From: Prochlorococcus sp. AG-355-G23
Lineage (GTDB): Bacteria; Cyanobacteriota; Cyanobacteriia; PCC-6307; Cyanobiaceae
Reading direction: 5' to 3'
Assembly: GCA_003278765.1 (NCBI GenBank)
Contig: QCDK01000002.1
Location: 62,001-126,000 of the forward strand
Length of the DNA: 64,000 nucleotides
The notes under the pieces are model-generated. The model saw only the letters and a list, made by a program, of their open reading frames with translations, searched no databases and was not told where the DNA came from. Positions 10,251 to 20,685 of the stretch are shown piece after piece (positions within the stretch are counted from its first letter, which is position 1; every line of letters starts with the position of its first letter). Made by a program: the position numbers and the translations under genes.

Positions 10251-10303
10251 AACATATTGAGTCAAATTTATGTTTGACTAATATAAGTAACTAAAAAACT
10301 CTT

Positions 10304-11311
10304 TTGGAAGGAATAAATTTTAATCAGATTGGAGTGTCATTCAAGGGAAGCGGAAGTTATGTACCTGATCAAATCTTAACTAATCACAAAATTAGTCAAA
10401 AAGTTGATACGAGCAATGAATGGATAAAATCTAGAACTGGCATTTCTGAAAGAAGAATATCTAGCGTAGAGGATAATGTTACTGAGATGGGTTATAAGGC
10501 TGCTCTAACTGCAATAGAAATGGCCAACTGGGATATTAAAACGATTGATTTGATAGTTTTAGCTACCTCTACACCGCATGATTTATTTGGATCAGCCCCA
10601 TCCATTCAAGCTAAATTAGGGGCAGCTAATGCTGTAGCTTTCGATTTAACTGCAGCTTGTAGTGGTTTTTTATTCGCCTTAACAACAGCCTCACAATTTT
10701 TAAAAGGGGGCAGTTTTAAAAGGGCTATTGTTATTGGAGCAGATCAACTATCAAGTTTTGTTGATTGGAACGATAGAAGAAGTTGTATTCTCTTTGGAGA
10801 TGGTGCCGGTGCATTAGCAATTGAAGCCACAAATGAATTTGATAATTTTATAGGTTTTGATATGAGAACTGATGGGAGAAGGGGTTCTTTTCTTAATCTT
10901 CCATCAAAAAAGAATAAGGATTCAATAGTTGATGAAATTGACTTTGTAAGTGGAGGTTTTTCTCCAATTCAGATGAATGGTCAGGAAGTTTATAAATTCG
11001 CAGTTAAAGAAGTTCCCCTAATTCTTGAACAGTTGTTGAAAAAAATGAAATATAATTCTGATCAAGTTGATTGGCTTTTGCTGCATCAAGCTAATCAAAG
11101 AATATTGGATTCTGTAGGAGAAAGGTTAAAAATTCCCAGAGAAAAGATTCTTAGTAATTTAGAAAAATATGGCAATACCTCAGCAGCAACAATTCCCCTA
11201 ATGATGGATGAGGCTGTTAGAGATTATAGAATTAAACAAAATGATATTATTGCTACAAGTGGTTTCGGTGCTGGGTTAAGTTGGGGCGCAGCCCTAATTA
11301 AATGGGGTTAA
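10304..11311 (+). CDS. fabH: 3-oxoacyl-ACP synthase III (TTG start)
   Basis: ACSGFLFAL active-site Cys region, LLHQANQRI, GNTSAATIP. Confidence 0.95.
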   Translation: MEGINFNQIGVSFKGSGSYVPDQILTNHKISQKVDTSNEWIKSRTGISERRISSVEDNVTEMGYKAALTAIEMANWDIKTIDLIVLATSTPHDLFGSAPSIQAKLGAANAVAFDLTAACSGFLFALTTASQFLKGGSFKRAIVIGADQLSSFVDWNDRRSCILFGDGAGALAIEATNEFDNFIGFDMRTDGRRGSFLNLPSKKNKDSIVDEIDFVSGGFSPIQMNGQEVYKFAVKEVPLILEQLLKKMKYNSDQVDWLLLHQANQRILDSVGERLKIPREKILSNLEKYGNTSAATIPLMMDEAVRDYRIKQNDIIATSGFGAGLSWGAALIKWG

Positions 11312-11329
11312 AAACTAAATAGGAACATT

Positions 11330-12226
11330 ATGACAGTTGCATGGGTATTCCCTGGACAGGGTTCGCAAAAAATTGGAATGGCAAAACAAATTGAAAATTT
11401 GCCGAGCACAAAAGAGAGGTTTAGTTATGCTTCCGAGATATTTGAGAGAAACTTATTTGAAATTTGCGAATTAAATTCTGATGCAACAAATCCTCTTACT
11501 GATTTGAACAATACAAGAAATACTCAAATCTGTCTTTTTTTGGTTGAATCAATTTTATTAGATGCCTTAAAAGAAAATGGTTTTAAACCAGCTTATGTTG
11601 CTGGGCATAGTCTGGGAGAAATAACTGCATTATATTGTGCGGATGTTTTTTCATTCGAAGACTGCGTATCACTAATAAAAGTAAGATCTCAATTAATGGT
11701 AAATGCTGGGCAAGGATCCATGGCAGCAGTAATTGGTTTTGATAGAAATGAACTTGATTTATTAGTTCAAAAAAGTGAAGATGTTGTAATTGCTAATGAT
11801 AATAGCTCTTCCCAAGTTGTTTTATCAGGATCTAATGAAAAGTTAGATAATTTATCGAAAGAAATCTCTTGCAAAAGATTTCTAAAATTAAATGTTTCAG
11901 GTGCATTCCATTCTCCATTCATGGATGAGCCTTCAGTTAAATTTTCTGAGTATTTAAAACAGATTAAGTTTAAAAATCCTTCTTTCCCAGTAATAAGTAA
12001 TTATGAACCTTCACTTTGCAGTGATCCAAACGAGCTTAAAATTAGATTAGAAAAGCAAATGTGTAATGGAGTGAGGTGGCGAGAAACTATGGATTTAATG
12101 GCAAAAGATAATGATCTTCATTTTGTTGAAGTTGGCCCATCAAATGTGCTTAGCGGTTTAGCAAAAAGACATATGAAAGATTTAAAAATTTCTCAAGTTT
12201 CATCTTCTGATCAAATATCTTATTAA
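11330..12226 (+). CDS. fabD: malonyl-CoA:ACP transacylase
   Basis: VFPGQGSQ, GHSLGE motifs. Confidence 0.95.
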   Translation: MTVAWVFPGQGSQKIGMAKQIENLPSTKERFSYASEIFERNLFEICELNSDATNPLTDLNNTRNTQICLFLVESILLDALKENGFKPAYVAGHSLGEITALYCADVFSFEDCVSLIKVRSQLMVNAGQGSMAAVIGFDRNELDLLVQKSEDVVIANDNSSSQVVLSGSNEKLDNLSKEISCKRFLKLNVSGAFHSPFMDEPSVKFSEYLKQIKFKNPSFPVISNYEPSLCSDPNELKIRLEKQMCNGVRWRETMDLMAKDNDLHFVEVGPSNVLSGLAKRHMKDLKISQVSSSDQISY

Positions 12227-12231
12227 TTTGT

Positions 12232-12852
12232 ATGAAAAATCATACTATTCAAAAATTAATCTATGAATTAGTTAGCAAGCTTTTTGTATTTCCTCTTTAT
12301 AAATTAGTATTTAAAGGTCATTTGATAGGTAGAGACAATATTCCACAAAAAGATTCCTTTATCATGGTTTCTAATCATGGTTCTTTACTTGACCCCCCTT
12401 TGTTAGGCCATGCCATTGGACGAAATATATCTTTTATGGCCAAGGCGGAGCTTTTTGAAATTCCTTTTTTGGGATTTATTATCAAGGCTTGTGGGGCGTA
12501 TCCTGTAAAAAGAGGAATTGTAGATAAAAATACAATTAAAACAGCATGTAAAAAATTATCAAATGATAATTGTATTGGAATTTTTATCGATGGCACTCGT
12601 CAAAAAAATGGTCGAGTGAATAAGCCCAAACACGGTGCAGCCTTATTAGCCTTTAAAAATCAAAAATTATTATTGCCTGTTGCAATAGTTAATTCCCATA
12701 GACTAATAAGATTTAAATTCTTTATTCCAATGTTTTCAAGAATAGTCATAAAAGTGGGAAAACCTGTTCAACCTCCACAAAGTTCATCAAGAGAGGATCT
12801 GAATTCTGTAACAATACAGCTTAAAGATAAAATTAATAATTTGATTGGATGA
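12232..12852 (+). CDS. plsC: 1-acyl-sn-glycerol-3-phosphate acyltransferase
   Basis: SNHGSLLDPP (HX4D-type) and IDGTRQKNG motifs; follows fabD. Confidence 0.9.
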   Translation: MKNHTIQKLIYELVSKLFVFPLYKLVFKGHLIGRDNIPQKDSFIMVSNHGSLLDPPLLGHAIGRNISFMAKAELFEIPFLGFIIKACGAYPVKRGIVDKNTIKTACKKLSNDNCIGIFIDGTRQKNGRVNKPKHGAALLAFKNQKLLLPVAIVNSHRLIRFKFFIPMFSRIVIKVGKPVQPPQSSSREDLNSVTIQLKDKINNLIG

Positions 12853-12856
12853 ATAT

Positions 12857-13510
12857 TTAGTTAATTGGAGAAATAGGGTAAAGAGGCAAAACTTTTTCCC
12901 AGGAATCTAGATTTGAATTTAATAAATTTTTATTTGATAAGTTTAATAGTTCTTTTAAATCTTCTTTATCATCATAAATAGCTTCAAACAAAATCTCTTT
13001 ACTCTCAAGTTCTTTAAAAACTTTTGGTAAAACTGTTTCTTTAATGACTAGATCTGAGGGGTTTTTTTCGTTATGACAAATTTCATATTTACCTGCAATA
13101 AAACCCTTGCGTTTTAATTTTTTGTAAATCCAAAATGTTTTTTTGTTTGTAAAGATATTATTTTGTAGGGCAATTCTTTTTGCCATTATTTCAAATGAAC
13201 TAAAACTGTCTAGAGGACAATTTATTTGTTGTGAGATAGTTCTTGCTAAAACCACAATCAGTCGTGAAGCATTAAAATTTGCTGGCCCTATGCTGACAGA
13301 TAACTTATTTATGTTTTGTAAATTTTCTTTGGAAATGAATTTGTTAAGATCATTAATTAAATTGTTGCAAAGGTCATTATCAAATTTTTTGATAAATAAT
13401 TCATCTGATTCAAGAGTATTGTTTTTTCTATATCCAAAGCCAAAAGAGTTGTCTGTGCTATGAATGACTAATGTAGGGTAATTTTCTCCGTGATTGAATT
13501 TATTTTTCAT
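12857..13510 (-). CDS. tsaB: TsaB-like (YeaZ) tRNA threonylcarbamoyladenosine protein
   Basis: SIGPANFNASRLIVVLARTIS motif (SxGPxxFTGxR-like); divergent N-terminus. Confidence 0.7.
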   Translation of the reverse strand: MKNKFNHGENYPTLVIHSTDNSFGFGYRKNNTLESDELFIKKFDNDLCNNLINDLNKFISKENLQNINKLSVSIGPANFNASRLIVVLARTISQQINCPLDSFSSFEIMAKRIALQNNIFTNKKTFWIYKKLKRKGFIAGKYEICHNEKNPSDLVIKETVLPKVFKELESKEILFEAIYDDKEDLKELLNLSNKNLLNSNLDSWEKVLPLYPISPIN

Positions 13511-13519
13511 CTATTACCT

Positions 13520-13771
13520 TTAAACAGGTAATTCCATTCCTGGATTACACTTAGACCATTTACCAAATTCATTTTCAAAACTTTCACAAGATTGAACATC
13601 CCAATCAGTTTTATAGTCACCATTATTATCTTTAACTATATTGACATGAATGAATGGTTTTTTTGCTTTAAAATCAGGTAGATCACAAATATGATCAACA
13701 CCATGATTATTCTCAACATCATGATATGTGATACATCTATCAACCCACTTACAGTTGATGCAAATGCACAT
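13520..13771 (-). CDS. ycf34: Ycf34 family protein (start probably 13771, not 13816)
   Basis: MCICINCKWVDRCITYHDVE...; Cys-rich N-terminus; CAT at 13769-13771 gives ATG and avoids overlapping the divergent cca gene. Confidence 0.85.
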   Translation of the reverse strand: MCICINCKWVDRCITYHDVENNHGVDHICDLPDFKAKKPFIHVNIVKDNNGDYKTDWDVQSCESFENEFGKWSKCNPGMELPV

Positions 13772-13785
13772 AATAAATAAATAAT

Positions 13786-15003
13786 ATGAAAAATAGCTTT
13801 CACAAAGATCATACACTAATAATTGATGAATTAGAAAAAAGGATAAAATTTCATAATTTGGATTTAATCTTAGACTTTTTACCTAAAGGATCATATTTGG
13901 TTGGTGGTTATATAAGAGATATTATTTTGGGAAGAAAAACTGAAAAGTTAGATGTTGATATTGTGGTACCTTTAAATGCAATTGAAATTGGTAAAAAGAT
14001 TGCGGATAATATTGGATCAAAATTTATAATTTTGGATAAAAAAAGAGAAGTAGTAAGAATTATTTTTAATAATATTTATATTGATATTGCTAATCAAGTT
14101 TCATCTTCCATAGAAGGAGATTTATGTTCTAGAGACTTTTCGATCAATTCAATTGCTTTTTTATTTGATAAGAAGAGTTTGTTTGATCCATTAAATGGTC
14201 TTAAAGATCTTGAGATTTCTTTGATTAGAACTCATTCTGAAAACAATTTACTAACTGATCCTTTACGAATTTTAAGATGTTTTCGATTTGTTTCAGAATT
14301 GAATTTTAAAATTGATTTAAGATTAGTTGATTTTATAAAAAAACATAAAGGGAACTTATATCTTGTCGCAAAAGAGAGAATTACTTATGAAATACAGAAA
14401 ATAGTAAATGGAGCAAATGCTCTTGATGCAGTATTGTTGATAAAAAAATTAAATATATTTGATACTGAAAATTTATTTGAAGATTCTTTTTTTTTGGATT
14501 TAGAGAAAATTAATTTTGGAGAACTTGATCAGGAAGAAAAAGATAAATATTTACCATCATTTTTTATTGCTCAAATCTTAGATGTTGTAACTTTAGAGAA
14601 ACTGAAATTTAGTAAAGCTGATATTGTAAAAACTAAGTTATTGCGAAAATGGCAACTTTTCTTGAAAAACAAAAATATCGCTCAGTTAGATGAATTTGAC
14701 AGATTTAAATTACATCAAGAATTAGAAATGTTTCTGCCATCTTTTATTTTTTATTTACCTCAAAACTTACAATTAGATTGGCTTCATAGATGGCGTGACA
14801 AAGATGATAAATTATTTCATCCCTCAAACTTTGTTAATGGTGATGTAATAAAAAAAAATTTGGAAATCAAGGATGGACCTTTCTTGGGAGAGCTTTTACA
14901 GTATCTTTCTAAAGAACTTGCATATAAGAGATTGAATAATTTTGATGAAGCTATTTATAAAGCAAAGCGATGGATTGAACAAAATGCGCCAAAATGTGAT
15001 TAA
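13786..15003 (+). CDS. tRNA nucleotidyltransferase / poly(A) polymerase family
   Basis: YLVGGYIRDIILGRKTEKLDVDIVV nucleotidyltransferase motif; RDFSINSIAF. Confidence 0.9.
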   Translation: MKNSFHKDHTLIIDELEKRIKFHNLDLILDFLPKGSYLVGGYIRDIILGRKTEKLDVDIVVPLNAIEIGKKIADNIGSKFIILDKKREVVRIIFNNIYIDIANQVSSSIEGDLCSRDFSINSIAFLFDKKSLFDPLNGLKDLEISLIRTHSENNLLTDPLRILRCFRFVSELNFKIDLRLVDFIKKHKGNLYLVAKERITYEIQKIVNGANALDAVLLIKKLNIFDTENLFEDSFFLDLEKINFGELDQEEKDKYLPSFFIAQILDVVTLEKLKFSKADIVKTKLLRKWQLFLKNKNIAQLDEFDRFKLHQELEMFLPSFIFYLPQNLQLDWLHRWRDKDDKLFHPSNFVNGDVIKKNLEIKDGPFLGELLQYLSKELAYKRLNNFDEAIYKAKRWIEQNAPKCD

Positions 15004-15061
15004 ATACACATAGCTTAGTTTTGTTTAGAAGTTCAGACTTCAAAATCATTTTTAAAAATTT

Positions 15062-15481
15062 ATGAGTATTCGCATTTACATTGGCAACTTACCACAAGGA
15101 TTTAATCCAAAAGAATTTGATACACTTTTAAAGTCAGTTTCTGACTCGATTAGATTTAAAGCAGTTTTAGATAAGGAAACTAAGGAATGCAGGGGGTTTG
15201 GTTTTGCGACTTCTAATAACGAAGATAATGCTAATTTATTAATTCAAAAATTAAATGGTTTTGAATTTAATGGTTCTAAATTAAGAGTAGAGCTATCAGA
15301 AAAGAAAGATTCTGCTTCAAATAAAAGAAATAGTGGAAAATCAAATAAGAATAAGAAGAGGAAAGACTTTAAGAAAATCGTTCACAGTGATGCTCCTAAT
15401 TTAGAAGCTCCTGATCCAAGATGGGCAGGAGAACTATCTAAATTAAAAGATTTGTTGGCTAATCAGAAGACTCCTGCTTAG
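15062..15481 (+). CDS. RRM RNA-binding protein
   Basis: IYIGNLPQGF RNP2 and CRGFGFATS RNP1; basic C-terminus. Confidence 0.9.
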   Translation: MSIRIYIGNLPQGFNPKEFDTLLKSVSDSIRFKAVLDKETKECRGFGFATSNNEDNANLLIQKLNGFEFNGSKLRVELSEKKDSASNKRNSGKSNKNKKRKDFKKIVHSDAPNLEAPDPRWAGELSKLKDLLANQKTPA

Positions 15482-16390
15482 TCATTTAATGCGAGAAATT
15501 AAAAAAGATATAGGGATTTCAAAAGCTTTTACTGAATTTTTTACAAAAGCTCTATTATTGAAGACATCATAGTCTAGCCTTTCTATAGAATCTAATATTC
15601 CTCTGTAAAGACGCAAGGATGTCCAAACAGGCCATCTTGCGTCGGAAGATAACCATTTGATTCCATCTTCAGATTTATGGAACCAATCGCGAGCCCTGGT
15701 TAATTGAAATTTCATTAGTGCCTTCCATTGTTTGTTTATTTCACCTTTTAAAAGTTTTTCTTCAGAATAATTAAATTTTTCTATATCTTCTTGAGGAAGA
15801 TAAATTCTACCTCTTTGCCTATCTTCGCCGACATCTCTTAATATATTTGTTAATTGATTAGCTATACCTAAAGCTATAGCGGCTTCTGAGGGGTCAGGTT
15901 TGGCACTCCATGGAGCGGATGTGTAAGCACTATCAATCCCCATTACATTCTGAGTCATCAAACCAACTGTCCCTGCGACTCTATAACAATAGAGTTTTAA
16001 TTCATCAAAATCTTTGTATCTAAATTTATTGAGATCCATTCTCTGGCCATCTATCATGTCTAGATAAGGTTGAATACTTTGTGGATATTTTTCGATGGTG
16101 TCTAATAGAACGGCATCTAATTCCGATTTAATATTGCCTTTAAAAACATTCTTTGTATTTTCTTCCCATGCATTTAAATTTTCTGCAAGTTCATCTTGCG
16201 ATTTAGTTGAAGCTTCTAAGCTATCCATTATTTCATCTGTTCTTCTACACCAAACATAAATTGCCCAAATAGCTTTTCTTTTCTCTACAGGTAGCAGAAG
16301 GGTTCCCAAGTAAAAGGTTTTAGCCCATTTTTGGGTTTCTTTTCGGCATATCTCGTATGCTTGATCTAGTTGAGAAATTGAATTTTTCAA
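15482..16390 (-). CDS. crtB: phytoene synthase
   Basis: YVWCRRTDEIMD, ANQLTNILRDVGEDRQRGRIYLP. Confidence 0.96.
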   Translation of the reverse strand: MKNSISQLDQAYEICRKETQKWAKTFYLGTLLLPVEKRKAIWAIYVWCRRTDEIMDSLEASTKSQDELAENLNAWEENTKNVFKGNIKSELDAVLLDTIEKYPQSIQPYLDMIDGQRMDLNKFRYKDFDELKLYCYRVAGTVGLMTQNVMGIDSAYTSAPWSAKPDPSEAAIALGIANQLTNILRDVGEDRQRGRIYLPQEDIEKFNYSEEKLLKGEINKQWKALMKFQLTRARDWFHKSEDGIKWLSSDARWPVWTSLRLYRGILDSIERLDYDVFNNRAFVKNSVKAFEIPISFLISRIK

Positions 16391-16433
16391 AAAGTTTTAG
16401 ATGAATTTTTAAATTACTGGAATGTAAATCTCA

Positions 16434-17873
<1,440 letters not shown>

Positions 17874-17921
17874 TTAAAGTTAGAACATAATAGTTTTTTT
17901 CGTTGATTATTTCGTAAAATT

Positions 17922-18269
17922 ATGGAAAAAATGCTTTTAAAATCGACAACTAGGCATGTAAGAATTTTTACTGCCGAAGTGGTAGATGAGGAATTAAAGT
18001 TTCATCCCAATAAACTAACTCTTGATTTAGATCCTGATAACGAATTTATCTGGAACGAAGATTCTCTAAACAAAATAACTGAAAAATTCAATGAATTAAT
18101 AAAAGAGAGAGCAGGAAAGGATTTAGATGATTATGAACTTCGAAAAATAGGATCAGAAATTGAAGGTTTGATTAAGTTTTTGCTTCAAAGTGGTCAGCTT
18201 AGCTATAACCCTGATTGTAGAGTAATGAATTATTCAATGGGTTTACCAAAGACAAATGAAGTGCTGTGA
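17922..18269 (+). CDS. ndhM: NAD(P)H-quinone oxidoreductase subunit M
   Basis: [34 protein letters not shown]. Confidence 0.93.
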   Translation: MEKMLLKSTTRHVRIFTAEVVDEELKFHPNKLTLDLDPDNEFIWNEDSLNKITEKFNELIKERAGKDLDDYELRKIGSEIEGLIKFLLQSGQLSYNPDCRVMNYSMGLPKTNEVL

Positions 18270-18889
18270 ATAGATCATCCTCAAATAGAAGGCCAAGAAG
18301 AGGCTCAAATAGAAGTTATTATCCACCAAATCAAAGGGACATGGATCCGTATGGTCAAAGAAGCAATAGATTGCCTGCTTCTTCTGATCAAAAGATCAAC
18401 TTTAGTACAGGAACTATTGCCGTCCTTGCTGGAGTATTAATTTTAGGAGTTGGTATCGGGAGCGCTATTACCAGTACAACTGATGGCGGGCAGGGAAATA
18501 TAGCAAGTCAACAACAATTAGATATGGCTGTTCCAGATCCTGAATTTTGCAGACAGTGGGGAGCTAGTGCTTTTGTAATTGATGTTGAAATGTATACGAC
18601 TCTGAATCCATCTACGAGTTTTGTAACGCAACCAGCTCTTCAGCCAGGGTGCGTTATTAGAAGAGAGAATTGGACAGTGCTACAAAAAGAGGGTGCAATT
18701 AGTAATCAAGATGTAAGAGAATGTAAGCAAAGGATGAACACTTTTGCTTATATCGGTTCTATAAGAGATAAGCCAATAGTTAAGTGCGTTTATCAGACTG
18801 ATGTAAATGAAAATAAATTTATAATAAAAGGTGATGGACAGTCTGAAGACGGCGGGGTAGGCATTAACAGAGAAGCAATTCAGTTTTAA
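18266..18889 (+). CDS. DUF3172-like membrane protein (GTG start, 4-bp overlap with ndhM)
   Basis: N-terminal Arg/Ser-rich region, one TM helix, [25 protein letters not shown]. Confidence 0.75.
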   Translation: MNRSSSNRRPRRGSNRSYYPPNQRDMDPYGQRSNRLPASSDQKINFSTGTIAVLAGVLILGVGIGSAITSTTDGGQGNIASQQQLDMAVPDPEFCRQWGASAFVIDVEMYTTLNPSTSFVTQPALQPGCVIRRENWTVLQKEGAISNQDVRECKQRMNTFAYIGSIRDKPIVKCVYQTDVNENKFIIKGDGQSEDGGVGINREAIQF

Positions 18890-18895
18890 TCGAAA

Positions 18896-19840
18896 TTATA
18901 AATGCCTCAAAGGGCTTTCTAAACTAGCAAATTGTGGGAGAATGTTTTTCTTAAATACTTCTGATGCTCTTGATGTATATCTTGAGGGATTAGTAATTAA
19001 TTTAAGTTCTCTTTTTACCTCTAAATCAGCAACGAATGCTTTGTGGATTGTTCCAGCCGATAATTCTCTTTCAATAGAAACGACAGGCAAAAAGGAAGCT
19101 CCTAAACCTGATTGAACTGCATTCTTGATTGCTTCAAGAGAGTTAAGTTCCATCTCAATTTTTAATCTTTGAATATCAAGGCCAGAGTCTTGGAGGAGTT
19201 TGTCAACAACTTTTCTTGTTGTAGATTGTGAGTCTAATGTTACAAAATTTAATTTGTATAAGTCTTCTTTTAAAAGCTCTTTTTTGGTCGAAAGTGGATG
19301 TTTAGATGGTAAAACTAATGCCAATTCATCAGTGGCGTATGGAATTACTTGTAGCAAATTTTCCAAATCTCCAGGTAATTGTCCGCCAATAATGGCTAGG
19401 TCAATTTGTCCATTGGCTACACTCCAACCAGTTCTTCTCGTACTATGGACTTGAAGTTGAACGGATACCTCAGGGTATTTTTGTCTGAAAAGTCCTATCA
19501 TTCTCGGCATTAAATAGGTACCCGTTGTTTGGCTAGCTCCAATGACAAGAGTTCCACCTTTTAAGCTATTTAAATCTTCAATAGCTTTGCAAGCTTCGTC
19601 GCATTGATTCAAAATTCGTTCACAATATTCAAGTAATAGTCTCCCTGCTTCAGTCAATAGGGCCTTCCTACCACCTCTGTCGAAAATTGTGATTTCAAGT
19701 TGTTTTTCTAAATTTTGTATTTGTAAACTTACGGCAGGTTGGGTTACATATAAGAGATCTGCCGCTTTTTTAAAACTTCCTTGAGCTGCTATAGCTTTTA
19801 ATATTCTTAATTGGTCGAGTGTAAATGGTAATTCTGGCAT
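18896..19840 (-). CDS. rbcR: LysR-family regulator, RbcR/NdhR type
   Basis: [41 protein letters not shown]. Confidence 0.85.
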   Translation of the reverse strand: MPELPFTLDQLRILKAIAAQGSFKKAADLLYVTQPAVSLQIQNLEKQLEITIFDRGGRKALLTEAGRLLLEYCERILNQCDEACKAIEDLNSLKGGTLVIGASQTTGTYLMPRMIGLFRQKYPEVSVQLQVHSTRRTGWSVANGQIDLAIIGGQLPGDLENLLQVIPYATDELALVLPSKHPLSTKKELLKEDLYKLNFVTLDSQSTTRKVVDKLLQDSGLDIQRLKIEMELNSLEAIKNAVQSGLGASFLPVVSIERELSAGTIHKAFVADLEVKRELKLITNPSRYTSRASEVFKKNILPQFASLESPLRHL

Positions 19841-19923
19841 CTATTATGCCTACAATTTCTTATAATTCTAATGCTTAGGAGCATTCTTGTTAAGAACAAA
19901 AATTATTTGAACAATTTAAATAT

Positions 19924-20652
19924 ATGGAGACTCATAAAACTTCGCTAATCATCTTAATTTTGATTTTGATTTTTGCGGTCATTCATAGTGGGGGAGCTGC
20001 TTTAAGAATCAAAGCAGAATCTATTATGGGTCCAAGATTATGGCGGTTATGTTTTGTTTTTTTAAGTTTGCCATCTGCAATTATCTTGATTAGTTATTTT
20101 TTAGCTCATAGATATGACGGAATTAGATTATGGAATTTACAGGGCAATAATTTTGTTTTTATGGTCGTTTGGTTCTTAACTGCAATAAGTTTTTTATTTT
20201 TATATCCTGCTACTTACAATTTGCTAGAAATTCCTTCTGTTTTAAAACCTAAAGTAAGAATCTATGGAACTGGGATAATGCGAATCACAAGACATCCACA
20301 AGCATTTGGTCAGATAATTTGGTGTTTTGCTCATACTTTATGGATTGGTACATCATTCACATTAGTAACTTCTATTGGCTTAGTTTTGCATCACCTTTTT
20401 GCAATCTGGCATGGCGACAAGAGATTAGCAAATAGATTTGGAGAAGAATTTGAAAATTTTAAAAAAAATACTTCCATAATCCCTTTCTTGGCGATACTTG
20501 AGGGGAGGCAAGAATTTAAGATTAAAGAATTTTTTAGGTTATCTCAAGTTGGCATATTAATTGCAATAGGCGTACTTTGGTGGTCTCATCAATATATAAA
20601 TATTGCTGTTAAAACATTTAATTCATCATTTTTGTCTGAATTTTTCAATTGA
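19924..20652 (+). CDS. Z-ISO-like 15-cis-zeta-carotene isomerase (NnrU family)
   Basis: RLWNLQG, YPATYNLLEIPSVLKPK, GIMRITRHPQAFGQIIWCFAHTLWIG, HHLFAIWHGDKRLANRFGEEFE, TSIIPFLAILEGRQ resemble plant Z-ISO motifs. Confidence 0.8.
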   Translation: METHKTSLIILILILIFAVIHSGGAALRIKAESIMGPRLWRLCFVFLSLPSAIILISYFLAHRYDGIRLWNLQGNNFVFMVVWFLTAISFLFLYPATYNLLEIPSVLKPKVRIYGTGIMRITRHPQAFGQIIWCFAHTLWIGTSFTLVTSIGLVLHHLFAIWHGDKRLANRFGEEFENFKKNTSIIPFLAILEGRQEFKIKEFFRLSQVGILIAIGVLWWSHQYINIAVKTFNSSFLSEFFN

Positions 20653-20685
20653 CAGTTTAAAATCAAAATATAAATTTTTTAAAAA

